Source: an uncultured Verrucomicrobiae bacterium | Lineage (GTDB): Bacteria > Verrucomicrobiota > Verrucomicrobiia > Limisphaerales > J093 | DNA: 64,000 nucleotides | Assembly (NCBI GenBank): GCA_937946835.1 | Contig: CALFAV010000011.1 | Coordinates: 1-64,000 of the forward strand | Direction of reading: 5' to 3' | Shown here: positions 37,841 through 46,831 of the stretch, piece after piece | Numbering within the stretch: the first letter of the stretch is position 1 | Layout of the letters: every line of letters starts with the position of its first letter | Translations under genes and position numbers: made by a program | Notes under the pieces: generated by a model | What the model saw: the letters and a program-made list of their open reading frames with translations, nothing else | What the model was told of the DNA's origin: nothing | Databases searched by the model: none

Positions 37841-38830
37841 ATGCACCCGCGAACCTTCCTTCCGTTGGCGGTGGCCCTTCTCGGGCTGCTGATGCCGGGA
37901 TGCCGCCGCGATTCCTCCCGGGAAATCGTGGCCTACATCGCCCAGGACCAGGTCTTTGCCGAGCCGTTGCTGGCGGAGTTTACCCGCCAGACCGGCCTCC
38001 GGGTCCGCACCGTGTTCGACAGCGAGGCCGTGAAAACGGTCGGGCTGGCCAACCGGCTTCTGGCCGAGCGCTCTCACCCCCGGGCGGACGTGTTTTGGGG
38101 CAACGAGGAGCTGCGCACCCGCCAGCTCGCCGCGCAGGGCGTCTGGCGCGAAACCAACGGCTGGGCCGCCTTCGGCCACCGCAGCCGACGCCTGGTCATC
38201 AACACCAACTTCGTCCATTGGGACCGTTCCCGGGAGGGCGAGCCTCCATCCGGCCCGCCCACCGGGGCGCGCCCGGACCGGGTCCCGGCACCCCGGCAAC
38301 TCGCGGATCTGACCAATGCCGTCTGGCGCGGGCGCGTGGCGTTGGCCTACCCGCTTTTCGGCACCACGGCCACGCATTTCCTGGCGCTGCGCCAGCACTG
38401 GGGCGAGGCGCGCTGGGAGGCCTGGTGCCGAGCGCTGGCCGCCAACCGCCCCCTCCTCGTGGACGGCAATTCAGTTGTCGCCAAACTCGTCGCCCGCGGC
38501 GAGGCCTGGGTGGGACTGACCGACTCGGATGACATCGTGGCGGTGCAACGAGAAGGCGCCCCGGTGGTGGCCCTGCCCCTGACCGAGGAAGCGCTGCTGA
38601 TCCCCAACACGGTGGCCGTGGTACGCGGCGCGCCGCATCCCGAAGCGGCGGAACGACTCTTCGGCTGGCTGCAACGCCCCGAGGTGGTCGCAAAACTGGT
38701 CGCCGCCGGCGCGCTGGAAGGCGCCGGAACCTCGGTGCCCGGCCTGAAAACCCTGGAGCCGGACTGGGCACGGTTGGTGGCGGACATCGGGCCGGGCACC
38801 ACCCGGCTGAAGGAAATTTTCGTGCGATGA
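37841..38830 (+). CDS. ABC-importer solute-binding lipoprotein, iron/AfuA-like
   Basis: The 329-residue protein has a lipoprotein-type signal, LPLAVALLGLLMPGCRRDSS, with the lipid-anchor Cys at residue 21 (the lipobox LMPGC is slightly non-canonical). The mature part, EIVAYIAQDQVFAEPLLAEF and RTVFDSEAVKTVGLANRLLAE, is the class I/II ferric-binding family pattern that opens with (V/L)Y(T/S)AxD and ADVFWGNE. A region near the C terminus reads LPLTEEALLIPNTVAVVRGA. Typical substrates are ferric iron, thiamine or phosphonates. The permease follows directly, but no ATPase gene is in the window. Confidence 0.82.
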   Translation: MHPRTFLPLAVALLGLLMPGCRRDSSREIVAYIAQDQVFAEPLLAEFTRQTGLRVRTVFDSEAVKTVGLANRLLAERSHPRADVFWGNEELRTRQLAAQGVWRETNGWAAFGHRSRRLVINTNFVHWDRSREGEPPSGPPTGARPDRVPAPRQLADLTNAVWRGRVALAYPLFGTTATHFLALRQHWGEARWEAWCRALAANRPLLVDGNSVVAKLVARGEAWVGLTDSDDIVAVQREGAPVVALPLTEEALLIPNTVAVVRGAPHPEAAERLFGWLQRPEVVAKLVAAGALEGAGTSVPGLKTLEPDWARLVADIGPGTTRLKEIFVR

Positions 38831-38912
38831 TTCCCCGGCCGCGCCGTGCCTGCCCGCCCGCCGCCCGGCCGGGCCGATTCGGCGTCGGCGCGGTGCGCGC
38901 GCATCCCGGGCC

Positions 38913-41336
38913 ATGAGCTGGACGCTGCTGGGCAACAGCCTGCTTTTCAGCGGGCTGGCAACGGCGCTGGCGGTGGTGCCGGGCGTGGGCGCCGCGCTGG
39001 TGCTCACGGGGCTGGGTGGACCGGCTCGCGCGGTCGGTCTGGTGGTGACGGTGCTGCCGCTGGTGCTGCCGCCGTTTCTGGCCGTGAACGGCTGGCTGGA
39101 CCTGCTGGGCCGGGCCGGTGCCTGGCGGGGGTGGTTGCCGGTGGACCTGTACTCGCTGCCGGCAGCGGCCGGGGTCATGGCCCTGTTGCTCTGGCCGGTG
39201 ACCGCGCTGCTGGTGTCCGCCGCCTGGCAAAAACTGGACCCCGCACTGTTCGAGGCCGACCCGCAGGTGCGCGGGTCTTGGTTGCTGCGGCGACTGCTGT
39301 TGCCGGCGGCCGCTCCGGCGCTGGCGCCGGCGGTGGTGCTGACCTTCGTGCTGGCACTGAACAACTTTGCCATCCCGGCCATTCTCCAGGTGAAGGTGTT
39401 GCCGGTGGAAATTTGGCTGCGGTTCAGCACGCAGTACGACGTGACCGGGGCACTGGTGGCGAGTTTGCCGGTGGTGGTGGCGCCGGTGGCGTTGTTGCTC
39501 TGGCTGCGGCGCCGGGACGTGGCCTGGCCGCGCTGGCAACCGCGGCTGCCGGCGGCGTTGTTTCGGCGCTGTTTGGGCGGCGGGTGGTTCGCCCTGGCGG
39601 TGGGTCTGGCCGGCCTGGCCGTCGGGTTGGCCCTGGTGCTGCCGCTGGGGCGTTTGGTGAGCGACCCGCGCACCTGGAACCAGCTTGGTCCCGCGCTGGC
39701 CGCCGGCCGCGCGGCGGTGGGGGCCTCGGTGTTTTTCTCCGGGGTGGCCGCGGTGTTGGTCGCGGGCCTGGGATGGGGCGTGCGCCGGGTTCCGGGTGGG
39801 GAGGTATGCTGGGGATTGTTTCTGGTGCCGGGGGTGTTGCTGGGCCTGGGGTTGATCGGGGTGTTCAACCGGCCCCCGCTGGCGGGGTTTTATCACAATC
39901 CCGGCGTGGTGCTGCTGGCGCTGGGGTTGCGGTACCTGGCCCTGGGCCGGCAGGGAGCGCGGCTGGCCGTCGAGGGCGTGGACCGGGATTTGAGTGATGC
40001 CGCCCGGTTGGTGGGCGCGCGCGGCTGGCGGTGGTTTCGACTGGTGCTCTGGCCGCAGGCGGCTTCCACGCTGGCGGCGACCGGGTATCTGGTCTATCTG
40101 CTGTGCCTCTGGGACGTGGAAACGGTGCTCCTGCTCCAGCCGCCGGGGTGGGAAACGCTGGCGTTGCGTGTGTTCAACCTGCTGCACTACGGTCACAACC
40201 CGCAAGTGAATGCGCTGTGTCTGGTCCTGCTGGCACTGGCCGCGCTGCCGCTGGTGGCCTGGGCGGTCGGCCGGGCCTTGTGGCGGCGGTGGCGCGGGCG
40301 GCTCCACGCGCGGGCGGCGCTGGGGGTGGTGGGTGCTTTGGCGTTGAGCAGCGGGTGCTCGCCGACGCCCGGCGGGGGCACTCGGCTGGACAGCCGGTTT
40401 TTCAGCCAGGTTGAAATCATCGGCGAGCGCGGTCGCGGGCCGGGCCAGTTCAACAAACCCCGGTCGCTGGCCGTGGACCGCGCGGACCATCTGTACGTGG
40501 CGGACCTGACCGGCCGGATTCAAAAGTTCGCCCCGGACGGCACGTATCTGCTGGCCTGGCAGATGCCCGAGACCGACCTGGGCAAGGCCAAGGGCCTGGG
40601 CGTGGACGCGGAGGGCCGGGTGATCGTGATCGAGCCGCATTACGCGCGCGTGAATCACTTCACCCCGAACGGAGCGCTGGTGCGGCAATGGGGCACGGCC
40701 GGGACCAACAGCGGGCAGTTGACCATGCCCCGGGCGGTGGCGGTGAACAGCCGGGGCGAAATCTGGGTCTGCGAGTACACCGCCGCCGACCGCGTGCAGC
40801 GCTTCAGCCCGGACGGGGCGCGCGTCCTGGCCTGCATCGGCCGGTGGGGTGCCGGGCCGGGCGAGTTCAATCGTCCGGAAGGGTTGGCCGTGGACGCGGC
40901 GGACCGGTTGTACGTGGCGGACTCGTGCAACCACCGCGTGCAGGTGTTCGCGCCGGACGGCACCTTTCTGCGGACTTTCGGCCGCGCGGGCACCGGGCCG
41001 GGCGAATTGAGTTACCCCTACGACCTGCGGGTGGACGCGCAGGGACTGGTCTGGGTGTGTGAATTCGGAAACAGCCGCATCCAGGTCTTCGACGCCGAGG
41101 GCCGGTCGCTGGAAACCCTCGGCGGCCCGGGCGTGGCACCCGGACGGTTCAGCAACCCGTGGAGCCTGGCGCTGGACTCGCGCGGCAACCTGTATGTGGC
41201 CGACGCCGGCAATCACCGCGTGCAAAAGCTGGTCCGCCGTGGCCCGTCGGCCCGGGGTGCCGCGTCGGTGCGCCCGGGTGCGCCCGCCCACGCCGGGGGC
41301 GAGGTCGCGGAGCAACTGCGCCGGGTCGCGCTTTGA
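38913..41336 (+). CDS. ABC permease fused in frame to a six-bladed NHL propeller
   Basis: The 807-residue product has two unlike halves. Residues 1 to about 455 are a double-length ABC importer permease with two EAA-type loops: FEADPQVRGSWLLRRLLLP and DAARLVGARGWRWFRLVLWP. It is ThiP/AfuB-like, with about 10-12 membrane helices. From residue ~456 the sequence WRRWRGRLHARAALGVVGAL plus SSGC (Cys482, codon 40356) looks like a complete lipoprotein signal. It is followed by six NHL repeats (RSLAVDRADHLYVADLTG, GLAVDAADRLYVADSCNH, SLALDSRGNLYVADAGNH and three others). A TTG at 40278 could start a separate lipoprotein. I infer either a genuine fusion or a cryptic internal start. The surface half would sit next to the binding protein. 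Confidence 0.85.
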   Translation: MSWTLLGNSLLFSGLATALAVVPGVGAALVLTGLGGPARAVGLVVTVLPLVLPPFLAVNGWLDLLGRAGAWRGWLPVDLYSLPAAAGVMALLLWPVTALLVSAAWQKLDPALFEADPQVRGSWLLRRLLLPAAAPALAPAVVLTFVLALNNFAIPAILQVKVLPVEIWLRFSTQYDVTGALVASLPVVVAPVALLLWLRRRDVAWPRWQPRLPAALFRRCLGGGWFALAVGLAGLAVGLALVLPLGRLVSDPRTWNQLGPALAAGRAAVGASVFFSGVAAVLVAGLGWGVRRVPGGEVCWGLFLVPGVLLGLGLIGVFNRPPLAGFYHNPGVVLLALGLRYLALGRQGARLAVEGVDRDLSDAARLVGARGWRWFRLVLWPQAASTLAATGYLVYLLCLWDVETVLLLQPPGWETLALRVFNLLHYGHNPQVNALCLVLLALAALPLVAWAVGRALWRRWRGRLHARAALGVVGALALSSGCSPTPGGGTRLDSRFFSQVEIIGERGRGPGQFNKPRSLAVDRADHLYVADLTGRIQKFAPDGTYLLAWQMPETDLGKAKGLGVDAEGRVIVIEPHYARVNHFTPNGALVRQWGTAGTNSGQLTMPRAVAVNSRGEIWVCEYTAADRVQRFSPDGARVLACIGRWGAGPGEFNRPEGLAVDAADRLYVADSCNHRVQVFAPDGTFLRTFGRAGTGPGELSYPYDLRVDAQGLVWVCEFGNSRIQVFDAEGRSLETLGGPGVAPGRFSNPWSLALDSRGNLYVADAGNHRVQKLVRRGPSARGAASVRPGAPAHAGGEVAEQLRRVAL

Positions 41337-41339
41337 GCC

Positions 41340-44246
41340 ATGCCGTTTCAGTTCACCCATCCCGTCTGGCTCTGGCTGCTTGTACCGGTGGTCGGCTGGG
41401 TGGTGCTGTGGTGGGGGCGTTCCGACGTGCAGGTGGAGCCGTGGCGCCGGGGGCTGGCCCTGGGGGTGCGTCTGCTGGTGGCGGTGGCGCTGGTGCTGGC
41501 CCTGGCCGGGTTGCAGTGGCGCAAGCCGCTGGAGGGCCTGAACGTTTATTTCCTGCTCGATCGCTCGGACAGCGTGCCCGAGGCCCAGCAACAACGTGCC
41601 CTCGAGTACGTCAACGAGGTCGCCCGCGCGAAAAAGCCGGTGGACCGCGGCGGGGTCATCGTCTTTGGCAACGGCGCGGCCATCGAGTTCACCCCCAACC
41701 CCCGCGTGGAGGTGCAGAAAACTCACGCCGTCATCGGCACCGAGCGCACGGACATCGCCAGCGCCATCCGGCTGGGCACGGCGGCGTTTCCCGAGACCGG
41801 CCAAAAGCGGCTGGTGCTGCTCTCCGACGGGAACGAAAACGTGGGCGACGCCCTTGCCGCCGTGGCCGCCGCCCGCGCGCTGGGGGTGACCGTGGACACG
41901 GTGCCGCTGGGGGCGGTGCGCCGGGGCGATGTGTCCGTGCAGAAGGTGGGCGTCCCCGCAAAACTCAAGGTGGGCCAGACCTTCGACGTGGGGCTGTTCA
42001 TCCTGGCCGACACCAACCGCGCCGCCACCCTGCGGTTGTACCAGAACGACCGTTACCTGGGCGAGCAGTCGGTCGAGCTGGCCCCGGGCAAAAACCTTTT
42101 CACCTTCCCCCAGACCCTGACCGAGCCGGGCTTTTACAGCTACGAAGTGCAGGTGGATGTGCCCGGAGACGCCGTGCCGCAGAACAACCGCGCCGGCAAC
42201 TTCGCCAGTGTCCGCGGCGAACCGCGCGTCCTGGTGGTGTCCTCCGACCCCGCGGCGGACGAGCCCCTGGCCGGCGCGCTCCGCTCCGCGAAGCTCGAGG
42301 TGCGCCTGAGCGACCTGAGCGGCTTTCCCGCCACCCTGGCCGAGATGCAGAGCTACGACGCGATCTTCCTCTGCAACGTGGCCGCCGGCGACCTGGGGGA
42401 GAGGCTCTTGAGCCTGCTGGAAAGCGCGGTGCGCGACTTCGGCGTGGGATTGGTCTGCGTGGGCGGCGACCAGACCTACGCCGCCGGTGGCTACCGCGGC
42501 ACCCCGCTGGAGACCACGCTGCCGGTGGACATGGAGCTGAGCAGCAAGAAGGTCCTGCCCAGCGGCGCGGTGGTGCTGATCATGCACGGCATGGAGTTCA
42601 ACAACGGCAACCAGGTCGCCCGCGAATGCGCCCTCGGGGTGCTGGACGCCCTCGGCCCGCAGGACGAGATGGGCGTGGTGCTCTGGGACGGCTCGGAGCG
42701 CTGGCTCTTCCCGCTCAGCAAGGTGGGCGACCGCAAGGAAAAGGGCCGGCTCATCGCCGGCATGAACCAGGGCGACCTGCCCACCTTCCAGGGCGTGATG
42801 GAACGGGCCTACAACGACCCGAACAATCCCAACCTCAAGCAGTCCACCGCCAACCTCAAGCACATCATCGTGTTCAGCGACGGCGACCCGGCCCCGCCCA
42901 GCGACGCCCTGATGCAGGCCATTGTGAACGACCGGATCACCGTCAGCACCGTGCTCATCGCCGGCCACGCCGGCCCGGAGACCATGATCCGCATCGCCGA
43001 CCAGGGCCGCGGGCGGTTTTACGACGTGCGCGACCCCGCGCAACTGCCGCAGATTTTTCTCAAGGAGGCGATGGTCATCCTCAAGTCGGCCATCTTCGAG
43101 GAGCCGTTCCAACCCGTGCTGGCCGCGGGCAGCGAACCGGTGCGGGGCTTTGGCGCCGGCGAGTTTCCCACCCTGCGCGGCTACGTGGCCACGACCCCCA
43201 AGCCGCGCGCCGAGGTGCCGCTGGTCTCGGACAAGGGCGACCCGGTGCTGGCGCACTGGCAGTTCGGGTTGGGACGGGCGGTGGCGTTCACCTCGGACGC
43301 CCGGGCCAAGTGGGCGCGGGACTGGTTGGCCTGGCCCCGGTACCGGCAGTTTTGGACCCAGGTGGCGCAGTGGGCCCTGCGGCGCGTGGACACGGCGGAT
43401 TTCAACGCCGAGGTGACCGTGGACAAGGGTGAGGGCGTGCTCAGCGTCGAGGCCCTGGACCCGCAGGGCAACTACCGCAACTTCCTGAACCTCTCCGCCG
43501 TGGTTGTCAGCCCGAAGGGCGAGCGGCAATCCGTGCGGCTGGAGCAAACCGGCCCCGGCCGGTACGAGGCACGGTTCCCCACGCACGAAGTGGGCACCTA
43601 CCTCATCAACCTGGTCGAGACCGAGGGCGGGCAGGTGCGCGCCACCCAGGCCGTGGGGGCCAGCGTGAACTACTCGCCCGAGTTTGCCGACGCCGAACCC
43701 AACCTGAGCCTGCTGCGCCGCCTCGCCGAACTGGGCGGGGGCAAACTGCTGCCGCCGCCGGGGGGAATGCCCCCGGGCGCGGACAACCCCTTTTTGCGGG
43801 ACCGGGTGAAGACCTTCCAGCCGCGCGACCTGTGGGAATGGCTGATTCGGTTCGCCATCGTCCTGTTCGTGGCGGACGTGGGGGTGCGGCGCATCTACAT
43901 TGACCGGGCGGAGTGGCTCAAAGCCACCGAGAACCTGCGGCGCCTGCTGTTTTTCTGGCGCCGGCCCGGGGCGATGCCCGCCCCGGACGAGTCGCTCAAT
44001 GCCCTGCTGGCCCGCCGCAGCCAGGTGCGCGCTCAGCGCACGGGAGCCGGCACGCCCAAACCCGAGCTGTTTCAACCCGCCCGGCCCACGCCCGCTTCCG
44101 GTCCCGCGGGCCCGGGCGCGGCCGCGCCCTCCCCGCCCACGGCGCCCGCCCCCGCGGCCAAGACCGCGCCGCCGGACCGGACCGCCGTCACCTCGCGCCT
44201 GTTGGAAGCCAAGCGCCGGGCGGCGAAAAAGCTGGACCAATCCTGA
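41340..44246 (+). CDS. Large VWA / glutamine-amidotransferase-like membrane protein
   Basis: The 968-residue protein begins 3 bp after the permease-propeller gene. Two N-terminal helices (LWLLVPVVGWVVLWWG; LGVRLLVAVALVLALAG) precede a VWA domain with an intact MIDAS, LDRSDSVPE (about residue 70). A class I glutamine-amidotransferase-like segment (about 297-400) reads RVLVVSSDPAADEPLAGAL and GVGLVCVGGDQTYAAGGY. A second VWA-like segment follows (about 410-580, VLIMHGMEFNNG) with a degenerate MIDAS. A single helix lies near the C terminus (about 843-858), then a Pro/Ala-rich cytosolic tail. The catalytic triad for glutaminase is not evident. Such proteins are common in MoxR/VWA operons; function unknown. 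Confidence 0.85.
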   Translation: MPFQFTHPVWLWLLVPVVGWVVLWWGRSDVQVEPWRRGLALGVRLLVAVALVLALAGLQWRKPLEGLNVYFLLDRSDSVPEAQQQRALEYVNEVARAKKPVDRGGVIVFGNGAAIEFTPNPRVEVQKTHAVIGTERTDIASAIRLGTAAFPETGQKRLVLLSDGNENVGDALAAVAAARALGVTVDTVPLGAVRRGDVSVQKVGVPAKLKVGQTFDVGLFILADTNRAATLRLYQNDRYLGEQSVELAPGKNLFTFPQTLTEPGFYSYEVQVDVPGDAVPQNNRAGNFASVRGEPRVLVVSSDPAADEPLAGALRSAKLEVRLSDLSGFPATLAEMQSYDAIFLCNVAAGDLGERLLSLLESAVRDFGVGLVCVGGDQTYAAGGYRGTPLETTLPVDMELSSKKVLPSGAVVLIMHGMEFNNGNQVARECALGVLDALGPQDEMGVVLWDGSERWLFPLSKVGDRKEKGRLIAGMNQGDLPTFQGVMERAYNDPNNPNLKQSTANLKHIIVFSDGDPAPPSDALMQAIVNDRITVSTVLIAGHAGPETMIRIADQGRGRFYDVRDPAQLPQIFLKEAMVILKSAIFEEPFQPVLAAGSEPVRGFGAGEFPTLRGYVATTPKPRAEVPLVSDKGDPVLAHWQFGLGRAVAFTSDARAKWARDWLAWPRYRQFWTQVAQWALRRVDTADFNAEVTVDKGEGVLSVEALDPQGNYRNFLNLSAVVVSPKGERQSVRLEQTGPGRYEARFPTHEVGTYLINLVETEGGQVRATQAVGASVNYSPEFADAEPNLSLLRRLAELGGGKLLPPPGGMPPGADNPFLRDRVKTFQPRDLWEWLIRFAIVLFVADVGVRRIYIDRAEWLKATENLRRLLFFWRRPGAMPAPDESLNALLARRSQVRAQRTGAGTPKPELFQPARPTPASGPAGPGAAAPSPPTAPAPAAKTAPPDRTAVTSRLLEAKRRAAKKLDQS

Positions 44247-44249
44247 GCC

Positions 44250-44573
44250 ATGAAATCCGCCAGTCGTTTCGCCCTGGTGCTGGTGACCGCCCCGGACCTG
44301 AAGAGCGCCCGCGCCCTGGCCCGGGCGGCGCTGGAGGCGCGTCTGATCGCCTGCGCCAACCTGGTGCCGCGCGTCGAGAGCCACTATTGGTGGCAGGGGA
44401 AAATCGAACGCGGCGCCGAGGTCCTGCTGGTGCTCAAAACCACCCGCGCCCGGCTGGCCGCGCTGGAGAAACTGGTGCTGGCCCGGCACCCGTACGACAC
44501 CCCGGAGTTTCTGGTGGTGCCGTTGCACGCCGGCACCGCGCGTTATCTGGCCTGGCTGGCGGCGAGCGTTTGA
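44250..44573 (+). CDS. cutA: Divalent-cation tolerance protein CutA
   Basis: The 107-residue protein shows the CutA1 pattern: FALVLVTAPDLKSARALARA, LEARLIACANLVPRVESHYW and KIERGAEVLLVLKTTRARL, ending RYLAWLAASV. CutA forms a trimeric ferredoxin-like ring; it is linked to copper tolerance, but the mechanism is unclear. It follows the large VWA gene by 3 bp, so it belongs to the same transcript. That puts a metal-related protein at the end of a cluster containing a possible metal importer. Confidence 0.92.
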   Translation: MKSASRFALVLVTAPDLKSARALARAALEARLIACANLVPRVESHYWWQGKIERGAEVLLVLKTTRARLAALEKLVLARHPYDTPEFLVVPLHAGTARYLAWLAASV

Positions 44574-44611
44574 GGCTGGCCGGCGGCCCGGGGCCGGTTA
44601 GACTGCCGGCC

Positions 44612-45430
44612 ATGCAGTCTTACCCTGGTTTTCGCCGTTTCCTCCGCCGCCGGTTGCCGAACAGCCGAGCGCTCCTCGGATTTGCGGCGGCGTTTCTGGC
44701 CGCCGGTGTCGCGCGTTCCGCCGAGGCTCACATTGGCGTGGGCGCCCAGCCGCCGCCGGGGGCCGAGGTGTTGTTTGACGGCACCCGGCGGATACTCGAC
44801 GAGAAGTGGACATACTGGGAGGGTCCGCGCTTTGCCTCGGCTCTGCCCATCAAGTGGCGGATCGTGCCCGACCCGGTGGACCCGGGCACGGTGTTGATGA
44901 GCGACGACCCCGCGGCCGCCGGCGGCAAGTACGGCGCGGCGGACATTGTGACCAAGAAGGCCTACCGCGATTTCCGGCTGCACGTCGAGTTTCTCGTGCC
45001 CGAGCCGGGCGGCAACAGCGGGGTGTACCTGCAAAACCGGTACGAGATTCAGATTCTCGACGGCGACCAGACCCGGCACGGCATGGGCGCGTTCATCAAC
45101 GAAACCGACTCGCCCTACCACGCCTACCGCGGTACCGGGAAATGGAACGCCTACGACGTGCAGTTTCGCGCGGCCCGCTTCCGGGACGGCCGGCGGATCG
45201 AGCCGGCCCGGGCCACGCTGTATTTCAACGGCCTGAAGGTGCACACCAACGTACCCATCCAGCAGGTCTGGGGCGGGCCCAACTCGGGTCTGGACGGGGG
45301 CAACGACGGCGGCCGCGGTATCACCGACACCCCGGGCGGCCTCAAGTTGCAGGCCGAAGGGCACGGGGTGCTGTTCCGGAACATCTGGATTCAGGAGCTG
45401 AACCTGCCGGAGCCAAACACGGATTTTTAA
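44612..45430 (+). CDS. Exported DUF1080 (3-keto-disaccharide hydrolase-like) protein
   Basis: ATG 44612 (MQSYPGFRRFLRRRLPNSRA) gives 272 residues; the longer frame from 43913 lies inside the VWA gene. Signal peptide LLGFAAAFLAAGVARSAEA. The laminin-G/concanavalin-like DUF1080 fold is clear: EVLFDGTRRILDEKWTYWEG, DFRLHVEFLVPEPGGNSGVY, LQNRYEIQILDG, and GLKLQAEGHGVLFRNIWIQE at the end. Members are found in carbohydrate-degrading Verrucomicrobiota and Planctomycetes. Some hydrolyse 3-keto-glycosides made by Gfo/Idh oxidoreductases; whether it partners the one at 12.7 kb is a guess. Confidence 0.87.
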   Translation: MQSYPGFRRFLRRRLPNSRALLGFAAAFLAAGVARSAEAHIGVGAQPPPGAEVLFDGTRRILDEKWTYWEGPRFASALPIKWRIVPDPVDPGTVLMSDDPAAAGGKYGAADIVTKKAYRDFRLHVEFLVPEPGGNSGVYLQNRYEIQILDGDQTRHGMGAFINETDSPYHAYRGTGKWNAYDVQFRAARFRDGRRIEPARATLYFNGLKVHTNVPIQQVWGGPNSGLDGGNDGGRGITDTPGGLKLQAEGHGVLFRNIWIQELNLPEPNTDF

Positions 45431-45435
45431 GCCCA

Positions 45436-45464
45436 CCCCGTCGGGTGCGGAAGACCCGGTGGGG
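45436..45464. terminator. GC hairpin between convergent genes
   Basis: CCCC-GT-CGGGT and ACCCG-GT-GGGG pair around a 7-nt loop. It lies between the convergent DUF1080 and phoH-like genes. There is no T-run on either side, so efficiency as an intrinsic terminator is uncertain. Confidence 0.35.
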
Positions 45465-45523
45465 TCGAAATCGGAGCCACTCCCCGGAAGGGGTGGTTCG
45501 GCGGCGCCCGCCGGGGCAGCGGC

Positions 45524-46831
45524 TCAGAGGAGATTGGCGGCCAGTTCGGCCAGTTCGGAACGTTCGCCCTTTTGGAGCTCGACGTGCGCGGCCAGGGGCT
45601 GGCCCCGGAACCGGCTCACCAGGTAGTTGAAACCGTTGGAAGTGGAGTCCACGTAGGGGTTGTCAATCTGGTAGGGGTCGCCGGTGAAGACGATCTTGGT
45701 GCCGTGGCCGACGCGGGTGACGATGGTTTTGACCTCGAGGGGGGTGAGGTTTTGGGCCTCGTCAATGATCATGAACTGGTGGGCAATGCTGCGGCCGCGG
45801 ATGTAGCTGAGGGCCTCGACCACGATGGCCCCCGAGCGCAGCAGGTCGCCGGTGCGGCGGGACTCGTTGCCCATGTTCAGGTCGGCGAGCAGTTCGAGCG
45901 CATCGTGAATGGGCTGCATCCAGGGGTTGAGTTTTTCCTCGAGGGTGCCGGGCAGGAACCCCAGTTCGCGGCCCACGGACACGGTGGGCCGCGCCACGAC
46001 CACGCGGCGGTATTCGCGGTCCACCAGGGTGCGTTTGAGTCCGGCGGCCATGGCCAGGAGGGTTTTGCCGGTACCGGCCTTGCCCATGAGGGTGACGAGC
46101 TTGATTCGGTCGTCGAGCAGGGCGTCGAAGGCGAAATGTTGTTCGCGGTTGCGCGGCTTGATTCCCCAGACGCCGTCCCGGCAATCGAGGAGGGGCAGGA
46201 GGCGGGTGCCCGAAGTGTCCACGCGGGCCAGGGCGGCGCGCTTGGGATTGCCCGCCTCGGCCAGCGTGCAGTAGCTGTTCGGTCCGGCCGGGGTGTCCAG
46301 TCCCAGTTCGCCGTGGGCGCGGAAGGCGAGCAGTTTTTCCGACGGCACCTCGAGGGTGAAGGTGCCCGAGTAAAGGTCGCTCAGGGCGATGCGCCCGGTT
46401 TCGTAGTCCTCGGCGACCAGGCCCAGGGCATCGGCCCGGATGCGCAGGTTGATGTCCTTGGTGACCAGGATGGTCGGGACGCCGGGGTGCTGTTTGCGGA
46501 GGTGCAGGGCGGTGGCGATGATGCGACTGTCGGCGGAAGTGTGCCCATTGGCGCCGGGCCGCCCGTTTTTGGCGCGGGGCAGGAAGACAATGCGGAGCCG
46601 GCCGCCGTTGGGCAGGTCCACGCCCTCGTTGAGCCGGCCGCCGCCGCGCAGGGCATCCAACTGGCGGGAGACGCTGCGGGCGTTTTGGCCCAACTCGGAG
46701 GGTTCGCGTTTGAACCGGTCAATCTCCTCGATGACCTCGATGGGCAGGAGCACCTGGTTGTCCTGGAAACTCAGGAGCGCGTTGGGGTCGTGGAGCAGGA
46801 CGTTCGTGTCGAGAACGTAGTTCTTCTTCAC
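45524..46831 (-). CDS. PIN domain-PhoH ATPase fusion (PhoH2-type)
   Basis: The 435-residue protein starts at GTG (KKNYVLDTNVLLHDPNALLS). A PIN nuclease domain (about residues 1-140) has acidic residues in VLDTNVLLHD and VEVIEEIDRFKREPSELG-like segments. The PhoH ATPase/helicase domain (about 215-430) has Walker A LMGKAGTGKTLLAMAAGL and Walker B MIIDEAQNLTPLEVKTIVTR followed by IVFTGDPYQIDNPYVD. Members unwind and cleave RNA. It overlaps the GST gene upstream by four bases (GTGA), so the pair is translationally coupled. Confidence 0.9.
   Translation of the reverse strand: MKKNYVLDTNVLLHDPNALLSFQDNQVLLPIEVIEEIDRFKREPSELGQNARSVSRQLDALRGGGRLNEGVDLPNGGRLRIVFLPRAKNGRPGANGHTSADSRIIATALHLRKQHPGVPTILVTKDINLRIRADALGLVAEDYETGRIALSDLYSGTFTLEVPSEKLLAFRAHGELGLDTPAGPNSYCTLAEAGNPKRAALARVDTSGTRLLPLLDCRDGVWGIKPRNREQHFAFDALLDDRIKLVTLMGKAGTGKTLLAMAAGLKRTLVDREYRRVVVARPTVSVGRELGFLPGTLEEKLNPWMQPIHDALELLADLNMGNESRRTGDLLRSGAIVVEALSYIRGRSIAHQFMIIDEAQNLTPLEVKTIVTRVGHGTKIVFTGDPYQIDNPYVDSTSNGFNYLVSRFRGQPLAAHVELQKGERSELAELAANLL

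Noticed and set aside
38199-44528. Very long minus-strand open frame of over 2,000 codons antisense to the MoxR/importer/VWA genes
   Set aside because: High GC makes stop codons rare on the opposite strand. The translation is low-complexity (Arg/Pro/Gln/His-rich) and lacks domain motifs, while the plus strand carries clear, well-ordered families.
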